This document shows positions 50,865 through 60,482 of a DNA stretch of 64,000 nt, in pieces (the first letter of the stretch is position 1; each line of letters begins with the position of its first letter). The DNA comes from Halospina denitrificans. Its GTDB lineage: Bacteria; Pseudomonadota; Gammaproteobacteria; Pseudomonadales; Oleiphilaceae. Both the position numbers and the translations under genes were made by a program. The stretch spans positions 373,538 through 437,537 of the forward strand of contig NZ_SOAX01000003.1 of NCBI RefSeq assembly GCF_004364635.1, written 5' to 3'. The notes beneath the pieces are model-generated. The model saw only the letters and a program-made list of their open reading frames with translations, had not been told where the DNA came from and searched no databases.

Positions 50865-53303
50865 TCACCCCGCGGCGACCCCGACTTCCATGGTAACGGG
50901 CTCCCCTTCCCCTGAATCGACCTCTGCGGCCTCCAGGAGGCGCACCCGATCCGCCGAAATGCTGTTCTCCACACCCTCGTCGACCAGGGCCTCCCGCACC
51001 GCTTCTGCGCGGGCGTCAGCAAGCGCCTTAAGGTCGGCATCGGTAACGGATTGCGCGGCGACAACACGCTCGGCCAGATGGTTGCGATAGGATAGTACGT
51101 CGAACCCATCTTCCTCCGATGACTCATCCTGAGCCCCGGTGAAACGCGCCCGGACTGTCTCCAGATCCGTATCCGGGTAATGGGTTGTGAACAATGTCTC
51201 GACAGCGTCCTGGCTGGAGGCAGCCGTCAGGCTGGGATCCGTGACCTCGCGATCCGCCTCGGCCAGACGCTGCTCGAGGGCACCCACGGCTTTCCCCTGC
51301 TGCAGGGACGGGCCATCAGTGCTCGGGTTGAAGGGACCCGCGAGCTCCAGGATCAACTCCGGGCGCTCATTGAGCGCCTCGCGGAGCTTGGCAACGCGCT
51401 CGCGCTGGGGCGGCGTCAGGTCGCCGCGGCCCGCTGGGAATTCAACCCGACCCAGGTCCTCCGAGTCAGCGCCGACGAGGCTGGCGAGGAAACGGAACGG
51501 CGCCTGGACGACGGACGTAAGGGTCTTGTTCAGTGCCTGGCGGATCACCTGGCCGAAGTCGAAGTCGGGCTCGCCAACATTCCCGCTCACCGGGAGATCG
51601 AGATCAATGACGCCGTCGCTGTCCTTGAGCAGCGCTATGGCAAGGTCGAGTGGCAGGTCCATTGCATCGCTGGAGGCCATCTTCTCGCCAAGCTTCAGAT
51701 CATGGAGGACCAGGTTGTTGCTGCCGTCGAGCTGCCGATCCTTGACCACATAGTCAAGATCAAGGTCCATGGTACCCCCCGCGATCTTGCGACCGGCAAA
51801 TTGCACGGTGTAGGGGGAATACTCCGGGATCTGAAGATTACGGAAGGTCAGACCAAGATCGGTCTCACGCATGGGGTCCCAAGCGTGGATGGTGCCGCCG
51901 ATACGTGCCAGCCCGTAGTCCGCGACCTGGCCTTCCAGGTTTACCTCTGCGGCCTGGGCCGAGCTGGTGCTCAGCGTCGATATCTGTCCATTCAGAGTAT
52001 GGATACTCGTTGCGAACGGGAGTGGCAGCGAGTTATCCGCAAACTTGAGGGAACCCTCGGTCAGTTCGATGCCCTCAATGGTGATCCCGAACGGGTCCGC
52101 GTCTTCTTCCGACTCGGTGTCGTCCCCCTCTTCCTTCGCGTCCGGGGACCTATTCTCCACCATAAGTTGTCCAAAGTTGGTGGTCCGGTCCTCGTTGATG
52201 ACCACCCGGCCGGACAGACCGTCAACAGTGATGGGGGCAGTGTCGAGCTGGCTATCTCCGACACGCAGGTCAAGCTGCTCTGTCCGCAGGCTCTGCCAGC
52301 CAATGAGAGCGTCATCATCAGAGCCATCGCCAATACTCAGCGCGTCGATCCCCGCGGAACCCCGGAATGCAAACGGCTCCTCTGCCTCTGTGCGAATTTT
52401 CCCGCTCAGATTCAGTGCCCCGCTGTCGATCCGCACAGCCGCGGACTGGCGCAGGTAGGGTTCGGCCTGTACCAGTGCCAGCTCATCAATGCCGGCCTCG
52501 CCCTGGAGGGCGAAGGACGGCAGAATCTGAAGCGTGCCGTCGAATGCGAGCTCACCGCCTCCCGCGAGCTGACCGCCCATACTAATCGGAAACCGAGCAC
52601 CTTCCTGCAGCGAGAATTGGTCCATCGATAGCCCGAACTCCTGCAACGCCAGCGTCACCTGGTTCGTCTGGTCACCCTCGGCACCTGCCCCGCCCTCGAG
52701 ATTGTCAGCAAAGCGCAGAATCCCGCCCTCTACGCGCAGGTCATCAATCCGAAGCGCTGGCAGCGACCCGGATTCCTCTTCTTCCGACGCCTTTCCAGAG
52801 GACTCGGGCTCTTCTTCCGCACCCTTGTCAGAGGACCCCGTAAACAGTCGGGAGAGGCGGGTTTCACCCGAGGCGAAGCGTTCCTCCTGAATCACCGGTC
52901 CCTCAAGGCGAATTGTCTCCAGGGTCCAGGCCATGTTGACGATGCTCGACCAGCTGAGATCAACGAACAGCTGCTTCCAGGCAAGCAGTTGCCGGTCGCC
53001 CTTGTCGTCGAGCACGGCCCCGTCGATCTGCAACGTGAGCGTATAGGGGTTGCTGTGCACCGCTTCAATGCGGAGCTCGCGCCCGAAGTCCTCGCGCGCT
53101 GTCTTGACTGCAAAGTATTCCACGAGCCAGGGCAGGCCAAGAAAGCCCAGCAAGGTGTAAACGAGAACCAGCACAAGCACCCAGAACCGGATCCGGCGCG
53201 GATTGATCCATCGGGTTCTCAGATAACAACCGAATTGGGAGAGTGAGCCATTGTCCATAAGGGCGCGCCATTTTCCATTGGAATGATTGGTACCTGACAG
53301 CAT
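50865..53303 (-). CDS. DUF748 (AsmA-like) envelope protein
   Basis: About 812 residues from the ATG at 53301-53303; another ATG at 53256-53258 is possible and neither has a strong Shine-Dalgarno. One N-terminal membrane segment (FWVLVLVLVYTLLGFLGLPW) is followed by a long periplasmic part of repeated beta segments typical of DUF748/AsmA proteins (SNPYTLTLQIDGAVLDDKGD, GGTIHAWDPMRETDLGLTF, DLPLDLAIALLKDSDGVIDL, LPVSGNVGEPDFDFG). Two acidic low-complexity insertions lie at about residues 155-180 and 385-405. AsmA-like proteins are linked to lipid transport or outer-membrane homeostasis; the exact role here is unknown. Confidence 0.88.
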   Translation of the reverse strand: MLSGTNHSNGKWRALMDNGSLSQFGCYLRTRWINPRRIRFWVLVLVLVYTLLGFLGLPWLVEYFAVKTAREDFGRELRIEAVHSNPYTLTLQIDGAVLDDKGDRQLLAWKQLFVDLSWSSIVNMAWTLETIRLEGPVIQEERFASGETRLSRLFTGSSDKGAEEEPESSGKASEEEESGSLPALRIDDLRVEGGILRFADNLEGGAGAEGDQTNQVTLALQEFGLSMDQFSLQEGARFPISMGGQLAGGGELAFDGTLQILPSFALQGEAGIDELALVQAEPYLRQSAAVRIDSGALNLSGKIRTEAEEPFAFRGSAGIDALSIGDGSDDDALIGWQSLRTEQLDLRVGDSQLDTAPITVDGLSGRVVINEDRTTNFGQLMVENRSPDAKEEGDDTESEEDADPFGITIEGIELTEGSLKFADNSLPLPFATSIHTLNGQISTLSTSSAQAAEVNLEGQVADYGLARIGGTIHAWDPMRETDLGLTFRNLQIPEYSPYTVQFAGRKIAGGTMDLDLDYVVKDRQLDGSNNLVLHDLKLGEKMASSDAMDLPLDLAIALLKDSDGVIDLDLPVSGNVGEPDFDFGQVIRQALNKTLTSVVQAPFRFLASLVGADSEDLGRVEFPAGRGDLTPPQRERVAKLREALNERPELILELAGPFNPSTDGPSLQQGKAVGALEQRLAEADREVTDPSLTAASSQDAVETLFTTHYPDTDLETVRARFTGAQDESSEEDGFDVLSYRNHLAERVVAAQSVTDADLKALADARAEAVREALVDEGVENSISADRVRLLEAAEVDSGEGEPVTMEVGVAAG

Positions 53304-53417
53304 AAACTTCCGTATGCCCAGCGTCACCAGCTGGACGCACACCTACCGGCTGCCAGTGCCCGGCTTAGTCGTCGAGCTCTGCTATGCTGCGAATCACATC
53401 ATTCAGAGGAGCCTCCT

Positions 53418-53753
53418 ATGTCCGAAGAAGCCCTGAAAACACTCTCCGACAGGGCCAGTGAGGCCCATGCACGCATCCAGTCAACGTATCAGCACATTAA
53501 TCCGGTGGTGGGCGTACGCCGCGGCATGCGCGACAATGGTATTCCCGCGGATGCCATGACGATTGAATGCCTGCAGACCCGCCGGCGCATCCTGTTGGTC
53601 CTGCACGACGGGGAACCCGATGTCGTGCTCTATCAGTTCGGCAGCATGGACGAGGACGCGGGCGACGATTTCGAGCGTATTGCACTAAGCGAGGTGGGTA
53701 CTGAGAAGCTCTTTGAGTGGATGCGGGACTACTTGTCGGACAGCGGCTCATGA
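53418..53753 (+). CDS. Conserved hypothetical protein
   Basis: A 111-residue soluble acidic protein with an N-terminal helix, a strand-rich middle (ADAMTIECLQTRRRILLVLHD, then DVVLYQFGS) and a C-terminal helix ending near TEKLFEWMRDYLS. A good AGAGGAG precedes the ATG. No family recognised. The last 25 bases overlap the 3' end of the convergent GGDEF/EAL gene. It lies divergent from the DUF748 gene. Confidence 0.7.
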   Translation: MSEEALKTLSDRASEAHARIQSTYQHINPVVGVRRGMRDNGIPADAMTIECLQTRRRILLVLHDGEPDVVLYQFGSMDEDAGDDFERIALSEVGTEKLFEWMRDYLSDSGS

Positions 53754-56317
53754 GGTTCGGAAAGCCAGCGTTTTAACGGCTCAAGGGGCAGCGGATGGCA
53801 TAGCCAGTATCCCTGGAAGCGGTCGCAACCGATGCGCTTGAGGACACGGGCGGTGCCCTCGTCTTCCACGCCTTCCGCGACCAACTCATAGCCCAGGCCG
53901 TGGGCCATATTGATGGCCGTCTGCACAATGACCCTTGAACTGTCACTCGTACAAAGGTCCTTGATCAGGGAGCGGTCCAGCTTGATCTCCGTAGCGGGCA
54001 ATTGCTTCAGGTAGGACAGCGAGGAATAGCCGCTGCCGAAATCATCAATGGCAACCTTGACCCCAAGCTCGGCCAGCTTCTCCAGCGCGATCCAGCCTTT
54101 CTCCGGATCATCCATGGCCGCCGTTTCCGTCAACTCCACTGTGAGATGGTCAGCCGGGACCTTATAACGCGCCAGCGTCGACTCGATCAGGTCCCGGAGG
54201 TCGTTGGAGACCAGGTCGCGGGCAGAAATATTGATCGACATGGTCAGCGACGGGTTGTCCGCCAGAAGAACCGAAAGATCCCGGATCCCACGGTCAAACG
54301 CCCAGCGCGTGAGGTGGGTGATCACCCCGGTTTCCTCAGCGAGCGGGACAAAATCCGCGGGATAGACCCAGCCGCGTTCGGGATGATGCCAACGGATCAA
54401 GGCCTCCACGCCGGTAATGGCGCCGCTGGCCAGACACGCCTTGGGTTGATAGTGGAGCTCGGTTTCATCCCGCTGCAACGCATCCCGCAGATCCGACATC
54501 AGGGTAAGACGGCTTTCGCTGTAGATGTCGTAACGTCGGGAATAAAAGCCGACCTCGAAGTTATCCCGCGGCGTGATTTCCATGCCCACATGGGCATTGC
54601 GAATGAGGAGTGCGGCGTTACTGCCATGCGCGGGATAGGTGGCGGCACCAAATTTCGGGTGCAGTTCAATCGCCAGGTTATCCAGTTGCACGGGCTCCGA
54701 GAGCTGCTTAAGTGCCCTGTCCAGGCCCTTGAAGTCATCCTTTACCCTGTTCACATCCACCAGCAAGCCGAAGCTGTCCCCGGAGAGCTGGTACACCTGC
54801 TCGACCTGGCCCCTGTCATCCCGGCGACTGTGCACAACCGGCAGCTCAGAAGCCAGCGCCCTCATGTTCCGGGCAATGCGCTGGAGCAGGCGTTCACTGC
54901 GGTTCAGTCCGAGCGTCCGGTTGATCTCATCAAGGCGGGTGATGCGGCACACGCCAACCATGTAATGCCCTTCCGGGTCACTCTGCAACCGCTCGTTCAC
55001 CATCCGTTCAAACCGGTTACGGTTGGGCAGGCCCGTCACGGCATCATGCATCATAGCGTTTGCCAGCCAGTTATACGCTTCATGCCTGGCTTTTTCCTTA
55101 CGCAGGCTCTCGGCCTGAGCCTGGATTTTGTCCTCCCGCTCGCGGTAGAGGCGATCCGCCAGGGCCAGGGTCAGGATGAATGCCTCCAGCCCGGAGCCAA
55201 CCTGCATGGCATACTCGGTCATGAAGTTATCCGGGAAAAACCCCATGGCGCGACCCCCCGTGGCCAACACGCCAATAGTGAGCGGCGTCCAGGCAATGGT
55301 GAAGAACATGCCTGCACGCACGCCCTTCGCCCAGGTAATGGGACCTGCGACAAAAAGCAGCGAGAAAAAGAAAAAGGAAGAGATCGCCGAAATCTTAATG
55401 GCAACGTTGTAGCTCAACACCAAGGCCGCCATCAGGTTGAAGATCTCAAAATAGATCATGGCCCGAATCGCAATGTCCAGCAGGGGGCTGTGGGATTTGA
55501 TTCGGAGAAATTCCCGGCAGAACAGGACAGAGAACAGTGCCAGGATGGGCATTGAGAGCAGCAGCACTCGACCGTGGACCACCGGGAACTGCGGGTAGAT
55601 GTGCTGAAAGCTGTAGCCGTGTATTGAGCTGAAGAACAGCAGGTAACCAGCAATCGCCAGGGCGTAGAAAAGGTACAGCCGTTCGCGCAGCTTCAGGAAG
55701 ACAACCAGGTTGATCAGGATAATGACCAGAATGGCGCCGTAGTAGAAGAAATGCAGTTTCTGTTCCCGCGTAGCAGTCTCAAAGAAGTTGTGCTCGCGCC
55801 AGAGGCGAAGCGGCAGAATCATCGAGCCTTGGGTCTGTACGCGGATGTAAAGGGTCCTGGCCTGCTCCGGCTCCAGATTGAAGCGCAGAAGCATACTCGG
55901 ATGATCAATGTCGCGGGGATAGAAGGGGCGGGTATCGCCGGTGGCGAACTCACGAACGACTCTGCCCTCGTTCAGCAGATGGAAAGTCACGTCGTCCAGC
56001 TGCGAATAGGCAAGCTCCGCGACCATGTTGAGGTTTTCACCGGTGTCATTGCGGACGGAGAACCTCAGCCAGTATGGCGAGGACGTAATGCCAAGGGTGG
56101 CATTGCCTGACTCGGCCAATTGCCATTCGTCTTCGGGCCACTCACGGATCTGCTCAAGGTCTGCCCCGCCGGAAGGGTCCTCCAGGTAGTGGAAATGCGC
56201 CTGGATAGGCGCGGACGGGGTGATCTCGACCGGTCCCGGTTCCGCCAGGGCCGCACTCGGCACACAAGCCAGCGGCGCCGCGAACACAACAAAAAGCAGT
56301 AAGCGGGAAATAATCAC
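53729..56317 (-). CDS. 7TMR-DISM sensor with degenerate GGDEF and intact EAL domains
   Basis: An 862-residue membrane protein. After a signal peptide, residues about 30-170 form a periplasmic 7TMR-DISMED2-type beta domain (SPYWLRFSVRNDTGENLN). Seven membrane segments follow (about 185-400), then a coiled coil, a GGDEF-like domain with SGDSF in place of GGDEF (probably no cyclase activity), and an EAL domain with GVEALIRWHHP, ELTETAAMDD, IDDFGSGYSSLSYLKQLP and VAEGVED. The EAL ligands look complete, so c-di-GMP hydrolysis is likely, driven by an extracytoplasmic signal. It is convergent with a small gene at its 3' end. Confidence 0.92.
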   Translation of the reverse strand: MIISRLLLFVVFAAPLACVPSAALAEPGPVEITPSAPIQAHFHYLEDPSGGADLEQIREWPEDEWQLAESGNATLGITSSPYWLRFSVRNDTGENLNMVAELAYSQLDDVTFHLLNEGRVVREFATGDTRPFYPRDIDHPSMLLRFNLEPEQARTLYIRVQTQGSMILPLRLWREHNFFETATREQKLHFFYYGAILVIILINLVVFLKLRERLYLFYALAIAGYLLFFSSIHGYSFQHIYPQFPVVHGRVLLLSMPILALFSVLFCREFLRIKSHSPLLDIAIRAMIYFEIFNLMAALVLSYNVAIKISAISSFFFFSLLFVAGPITWAKGVRAGMFFTIAWTPLTIGVLATGGRAMGFFPDNFMTEYAMQVGSGLEAFILTLALADRLYREREDKIQAQAESLRKEKARHEAYNWLANAMMHDAVTGLPNRNRFERMVNERLQSDPEGHYMVGVCRITRLDEINRTLGLNRSERLLQRIARNMRALASELPVVHSRRDDRGQVEQVYQLSGDSFGLLVDVNRVKDDFKGLDRALKQLSEPVQLDNLAIELHPKFGAATYPAHGSNAALLIRNAHVGMEITPRDNFEVGFYSRRYDIYSESRLTLMSDLRDALQRDETELHYQPKACLASGAITGVEALIRWHHPERGWVYPADFVPLAEETGVITHLTRWAFDRGIRDLSVLLADNPSLTMSINISARDLVSNDLRDLIESTLARYKVPADHLTVELTETAAMDDPEKGWIALEKLAELGVKVAIDDFGSGYSSLSYLKQLPATEIKLDRSLIKDLCTSDSSRVIVQTAINMAHGLGYELVAEGVEDEGTARVLKRIGCDRFQGYWLCHPLPLEPLKRWLSEPHEPLSDK

Positions 56318-56430
56318 TATTCAGCCAACCAGGTATTCCGTGATCAAAAATTCAAAGAACCGCTTTCAGTCTAGTCAATTTTATTCAAGGCGCGGTTCAG
56401 GAACCCTGGTTTCGAGAATTCCTTCCTGGC

Positions 56431-57219
56431 TCAGGATTCAGGTCGAGCCCCTTCAAGGGGCGGAAGGTGGTATTTCGACCGCAATTCCGGCAATCGGCCA
56501 CTCTCCTCGAGTTCACCCAACAACTGATCCAGTGCCTCAGCTGAGATAGGGCTACCCTTTCTCACCAGGGCGCGCAGCTCATAGACCTGGTCCACACGCT
56601 CACTGACTTTCACAAGGTTCCGGGCTTCCGGACGGCGGTGGAAATAGAGGTTGAGGAAGGAGCGCGGCACTATGGCCACCTCGGCCACCGAAGGCCGGTT
56701 CAGAAGAATCAGCTGTAGATTCCTTTCCAGGCTGCTCGACAACAATATATTGAACTGCGTATCCAGAAAGCCTTCATCAGCCACATAATCAGCAAACTGA
56801 TAGTGGTAGCCCAACATCCCGACCAGCCGCCTGTCCTCAAGATTGCGGAAGAAGGCCTCACCGTCCGCGCGCTCGCTGTGGGCCACAAAAACCTCTTCGT
56901 CGCGGGCGATTACACGCGTCCGGGAAACCGGACGATCGGCCCATTCCCAGCGAGGGTCCTCGAAAAGGATAACGTCATACAACCCCTGATCATGATCGTG
57001 ATAGCGGCGTTTGGAGGACGTGTGGAAGAACTTGAATTCATGCTGGTCCTGGATCTCATTGAGGGCAGCAATAACATCAACTGTCAGGCCGGTGTGCTCT
57101 CCTTTTTCCAGAATGACAAAAGGCGGAAACCGGTAACCACCAACACGGACGGTTTCGGCGAGAGCGGAGAATGGAATGACCAGCGCGAGGCAGATCAAGA
57201 TCGACCCGATACGAGACAC
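56431..57219 (-). CDS. Periplasmic family 3 solute-binding protein
   Basis: About 262 residues from the GTG at 57217-57219, which begins a normal Sec signal peptide (SRIGSILICLALVIPFSALA). The TTG at 57264, in the same frame, is less likely. The mature part begins ETVRVGGYRFPPFVI and continues like bacterial extracellular solute-binding proteins family 3 (GLTVDVIAALNEIQ, then a C-terminal LDQLLGELEESGRLPELRSKY). There are no transport genes nearby. Orphan proteins of this type may bind signals for membrane sensors such as the DISM protein 113 bases downstream in the same direction; this link is a guess. Confidence 0.82.
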   Translation of the reverse strand: MSRIGSILICLALVIPFSALAETVRVGGYRFPPFVILEKGEHTGLTVDVIAALNEIQDQHEFKFFHTSSKRRYHDHDQGLYDVILFEDPRWEWADRPVSRTRVIARDEEVFVAHSERADGEAFFRNLEDRRLVGMLGYHYQFADYVADEGFLDTQFNILLSSSLERNLQLILLNRPSVAEVAIVPRSFLNLYFHRRPEARNLVKVSERVDQVYELRALVRKGSPISAEALDQLLGELEESGRLPELRSKYHLPPLEGARPES

Positions 57220-57464
57220 GTTTCTGATACCTTCTCCGGTAGATGTAAACGCCAGGGCGGCCAATTCTGAAGTAGTCTAAAACAATGCTAGCAGACCGGC
57301 AGCAAACAGACCCTCACGATGATACCGGCAGAAAATCGGGTTGCATTGATTTCCGACACAGATCCGGGATTCAGGCGTCTGCGTAGCATTGATGCGGGAA
57401 GGGTCCCGTAACACACTGGGTTCAGAACACCATCCAGTCCATTGTTGTACCGAGAGAGGAATAT

Positions 57465-58343
57465 ATGGCCGATGACACCTATACGCCACCCAGGGTTTGG
57501 AAATGGGAGGCGGGCAGCGGCGGCAGGTTTGCCAACATCAACCGCCCGATCGCCGGCCCCACCCATGAGAAAGAACTCCCTGTGGGCAAACACCCCCTGC
57601 AGCTCTATTCGCTGGCGACTCCCAACGGCGTCAAGGTCACCGTGATGCTCGAAGAGCTGCTGGCCCTGGGTTATGAGGATGCGGAATACGACGCCCACCT
57701 GATCAGGATCACCGAGGGGGAGCAGTTCAGCAGCGGCTTCGTCAGCGTCAATCCCAACTCAAAGATTCCGGCGATGTGGGACCAGAGTACCAATCCGCCC
57801 GTGCGTGTTTTCGAGTCCGGCGCGATCCTGCTCTATCTGGCGGAAAAGTTTGGCGCCTTTCTCCCGTCAGACTTCGTTAAGCGAACCGAGTGCCTGTCCT
57901 GGCTCTTCTGGCAGATGGGTACTGGCCCCCTGCTTGGCGGCGGCTTTGGCCATTTCTATGCCTATGCCCCCGAGTATTACGAGTACCCGATCAACCGCTT
58001 CACGATGGAGGTCAAGCGCCAACTCGATGTCCTCAACCGGCAGCTTGCCGACCACCAGTACATAGCAGGCGATGAATACAGCATCGCGGACATGGCGATC
58101 TGGCCCTGGTACAGCGCTGTCGTCCGCAATGAGGCCTACAACGCGGCGGAATTTCTTGAGGCGCACACCTACAGTAACGTCCTGCGCTGGGTCGAAGAAG
58201 TCGGGCAAAGACCGGCCGTTCAACGCGGACGGATGGTGAACCGCGCCTGGGGAGACCCGGCGGGACAGTTGCGGGAACGGCATGATGCGAGCGATTTTGA
58301 GACTAAAACGCAGGACAGGATCGACGCGTCTGAAGGCGATTAA
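57465..58343 (+). CDS. yghU: Glutathione S-transferase-like protein YghU
   Basis: A 292-residue protein (E. coli YghU, 288) that reduces organic hydroperoxides or disulfides with glutathione. Typical features are the YTPPRVWKWEAGSGG beginning, the thioredoxin-like domain LQLYSLATPNGVKVTVMLEE (binding Thr/Asn in place of Cys), NPNSKIPA and FESGAILLYLAE, and the helical C-terminal domain with DEYSIADMAIWPW. AGAGAGGA precedes the ATG. Stretch 57220-57464 upstream holds no gene. Confidence 0.94.
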   Translation: MADDTYTPPRVWKWEAGSGGRFANINRPIAGPTHEKELPVGKHPLQLYSLATPNGVKVTVMLEELLALGYEDAEYDAHLIRITEGEQFSSGFVSVNPNSKIPAMWDQSTNPPVRVFESGAILLYLAEKFGAFLPSDFVKRTECLSWLFWQMGTGPLLGGGFGHFYAYAPEYYEYPINRFTMEVKRQLDVLNRQLADHQYIAGDEYSIADMAIWPWYSAVVRNEAYNAAEFLEAHTYSNVLRWVEEVGQRPAVQRGRMVNRAWGDPAGQLRERHDASDFETKTQDRIDASEGD

Positions 58344-58397
58344 TTCAACGTCTCCAGGCAGATAACACCCACACCAATAACCAGTAGCGAATTTGCC

Positions 58398-58421
58398 GGA
58401 CCGGGGCTCAGACCCCGGTCC
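58398..58421 (+). terminator. Strong hairpin after yghU
   Basis: GGACCGGGG pairs perfectly with CCCCGGTCC around a 6-base loop, 55 bases after the yghU stop. It is not followed by a T-run, so it may be a terminator of limited strength or an mRNA 3' stabiliser. Between it and the next gene a short inverted repeat AGTAT/ATACT (58482-58497) sits in an A+T-rich, promoter-like stretch. Confidence 0.55.
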
Positions 58422-58568
58422 TGTAAAGCCTGAACCATCCACTTCAGCGTATCCGCACCTTTCCTCCGTTGAAGCAGGTCAAGTATAGTTGCATACTAAA
58501 CCTACTATCACCGTTTGCTATCGGCACGGCCGCTGAGGCTAACTATTCCCCGGATAAGGAGATCTGCC

Positions 58569-59438
58569 ATGACCGTCCATAGTCTTGCGAGACGCAGTCA
58601 AACCGTTCTCCGCGAGCTGCCTTATTTTCCTTACCTGATCATCCCACCGAACGTTGACGTTCCCTGGTCCGAGCTGGGCTATGGCAATTATAAAACCACG
58701 AGAGAGGCCCTCACGGCCTTAACAGAAGCACTGCTGCCGGTTTACCACCCGTTTGCCCCGGTGCCGCATATTCCGATTGTCATGCCGCCAGCATCCAGCG
58801 TTGCCCCGGAGCGTACCCGCAGGGAGGAGGTCTGGTTTTTCCTGAATGGCATCTGCACCAACGAGACCGTGCTTCGGCTCAACGGCGAGGCCCTTGCCAG
58901 CATTTTCGGGCGCCAGATCAGTCTGCTGCATAACCCGACCGACGGCGTTGTGCTGGACCTGCTTGAATGTGTGGCGGGACGCACCTACGAGATTTTTGAG
59001 CCAGTCAGCCGCAGCGTGGCCGATATTCTTGAGACCGTGCTGAAGATCCAAAAGAAGAAAGTGGTGCTTATCGCCCATTCCCAGGGGGGCATCATCGGCT
59101 CCCAGGCCGTCAACCGGTTACGGGAACGGCTACCGACGGAAGACAGGGAGTACCTGCGCCACCTGGAACTCTACACCTTTGCCAGCGCGGCCACCCAGCT
59201 GGAAGCGCCGGAAGTCTACGCTGAGCATTTCTATAACAGCCGGGACTACGTGTCGCGCATTGGTGTTGCCAGCCACGAGCACCAGATCAGTGGTCGCTTC
59301 TTTACCCTGGAGGCCACAGGTCACCTGATGAACGCCCATTACCTCTATCACTTCGTGTCCGGGCGCTATGAGCCCGAGGATGGGGGCGAAGGAAGCCGTC
59401 TGGCTGGCTATATGACGGCAGGCCCTGGCACGGACTGA
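58569..59438 (+). CDS. Alpha/beta-hydrolase-like (lipase-type) protein
   Basis: A 289-residue protein from the ATG at 58569 (AAGGAG seven bases upstream). The nucleophile elbow is AHSQGGIIGSQAV (GxSxG variant with Ala), preceded by a strand KKVVLIAHS, and an earlier FFLNGICTNE could form the oxyanion region. A His near the C-terminal part (ATGHLMNAHY) could complete the triad. There is no signal peptide, so it is cytoplasmic. The substrate is unknown; DUF676-type lipases are the nearest fold that I recognise. Confidence 0.72.
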   Translation: MTVHSLARRSQTVLRELPYFPYLIIPPNVDVPWSELGYGNYKTTREALTALTEALLPVYHPFAPVPHIPIVMPPASSVAPERTRREEVWFFLNGICTNETVLRLNGEALASIFGRQISLLHNPTDGVVLDLLECVAGRTYEIFEPVSRSVADILETVLKIQKKKVVLIAHSQGGIIGSQAVNRLRERLPTEDREYLRHLELYTFASAATQLEAPEVYAEHFYNSRDYVSRIGVASHEHQISGRFFTLEATGHLMNAHYLYHFVSGRYEPEDGGEGSRLAGYMTAGPGTD

Positions 59439-59465
59439 TAAACCCCATATCCCCGGATCCCCGGA

Positions 59466-60380
59466 TCACGCGTCCCGGATTTTGTAGCCCTGTTTCGGCA
59501 GGTGAACGTGGAGCACGCCCAGATCGTCAGTATCACGGCGCAGCACCCAATCGTACTCATTGGCTGCCACCAAAACCCCCGTGACCGGCTCGCGCGCGTA
59601 GTCATCCGGGGCAATTGAAACGGTCTTACCCAGCATGGGGTCGCTACCCTGTTCCGAAATCGCGCGTGGCTCGCTGGATCGAGCACTGTCCAAAGCCTCG
59701 TCCGCAGTCAGCGCAGTCGGGCTGCCATGGCCAAACGCCTTGATCCGGTCCATCCAGGCATTGACCCTGGGATAGGAACGGATCACGGGTTTTTCGGCGA
59801 GGTCGCGCACATACCAGAGCCCATGGTAGGCCGAGAAATCCGCAATGCAGGGCGAGTCGCCAAACAGGAAATCCTTTTCCAGCATGCCTTCCATCCGTTC
59901 AAGGTGCTCTTTCACCCTCTGGCGGGCCTGCTTGGGCGCCATGGGTTGGACGCGCGCCTTGCGGCCGATGGCGATGCGGTCCTTCAGAAACCGCAGCGCA
60001 TTCATGGTAGAGGTGCTTTTTGCCAGCTTGACCAGCATCCCCGGCCCACTGGCGGAAATGATGCATGCCAGGAAAACCTCAAGGTCCGCATCGCGCACGA
60101 ATGCCTGGACATCCTCGCTGCTGTCTTCCACCACCAGCTCCGGCCTATTGCTCAGCGCCGCTATTTCGCGCGCAATGGTGCGGGTATCACAGAACACGTC
60201 GGCACCGATCTGTGCCACGGGAATCTTGCGGTAACCGCCCGTGAGCGCTTCCAGTTTCGGACGCGGCGGCATCTCGCGTACCGTCACCGACTGCCAGCTC
60301 AGACCGGCATAGCCGAGCATGGGCCGGATTTTTTCGGAGAATGGGGACATGGGGTAATGGTGAAGGATCAGGTCAGGCAT
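59466..60380 (-). CDS. Glutathione S-transferase family protein with C-terminal extension
   Basis: A 304-residue protein. Residues 1-80 form the thioredoxin-like N-terminal domain (LILHHYPMSPFSEKIRPML with Ser in the active position; YRKIPVAQIG; CDTRTIAREI). Residues 95-215 form the helical domain (DFLFGDSPCIADFSAYHGLW). The last 70 residues (MLGKTVSIAPDDYAREPVTG onward) are beta-rich and not part of a classical GST. The substrate is unknown. It is convergent with the hydrolase gene. Confidence 0.88.
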   Translation of the reverse strand: MPDLILHHYPMSPFSEKIRPMLGYAGLSWQSVTVREMPPRPKLEALTGGYRKIPVAQIGADVFCDTRTIAREIAALSNRPELVVEDSSEDVQAFVRDADLEVFLACIISASGPGMLVKLAKSTSTMNALRFLKDRIAIGRKARVQPMAPKQARQRVKEHLERMEGMLEKDFLFGDSPCIADFSAYHGLWYVRDLAEKPVIRSYPRVNAWMDRIKAFGHGSPTALTADEALDSARSSEPRAISEQGSDPMLGKTVSIAPDDYAREPVTGVLVAANEYDWVLRRDTDDLGVLHVHLPKQGYKIRDA

Positions 60381-60482
60381 GGGGCATCCTTTCTTGGATT
60401 CAATGGCTTGGAATCGGTCTGGTGCGCCACTATAGGCACATCAACATGCAATTCCCAAACCCCTTCCGACGCGATGGTTCGC

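Noticed and set aside
54002-55555. A 517-codon plus-strand frame opposite the GGDEF/EAL gene
   Set aside because: The minus strand has the full EAL motif set; the plus-strand product has no protein-like features.
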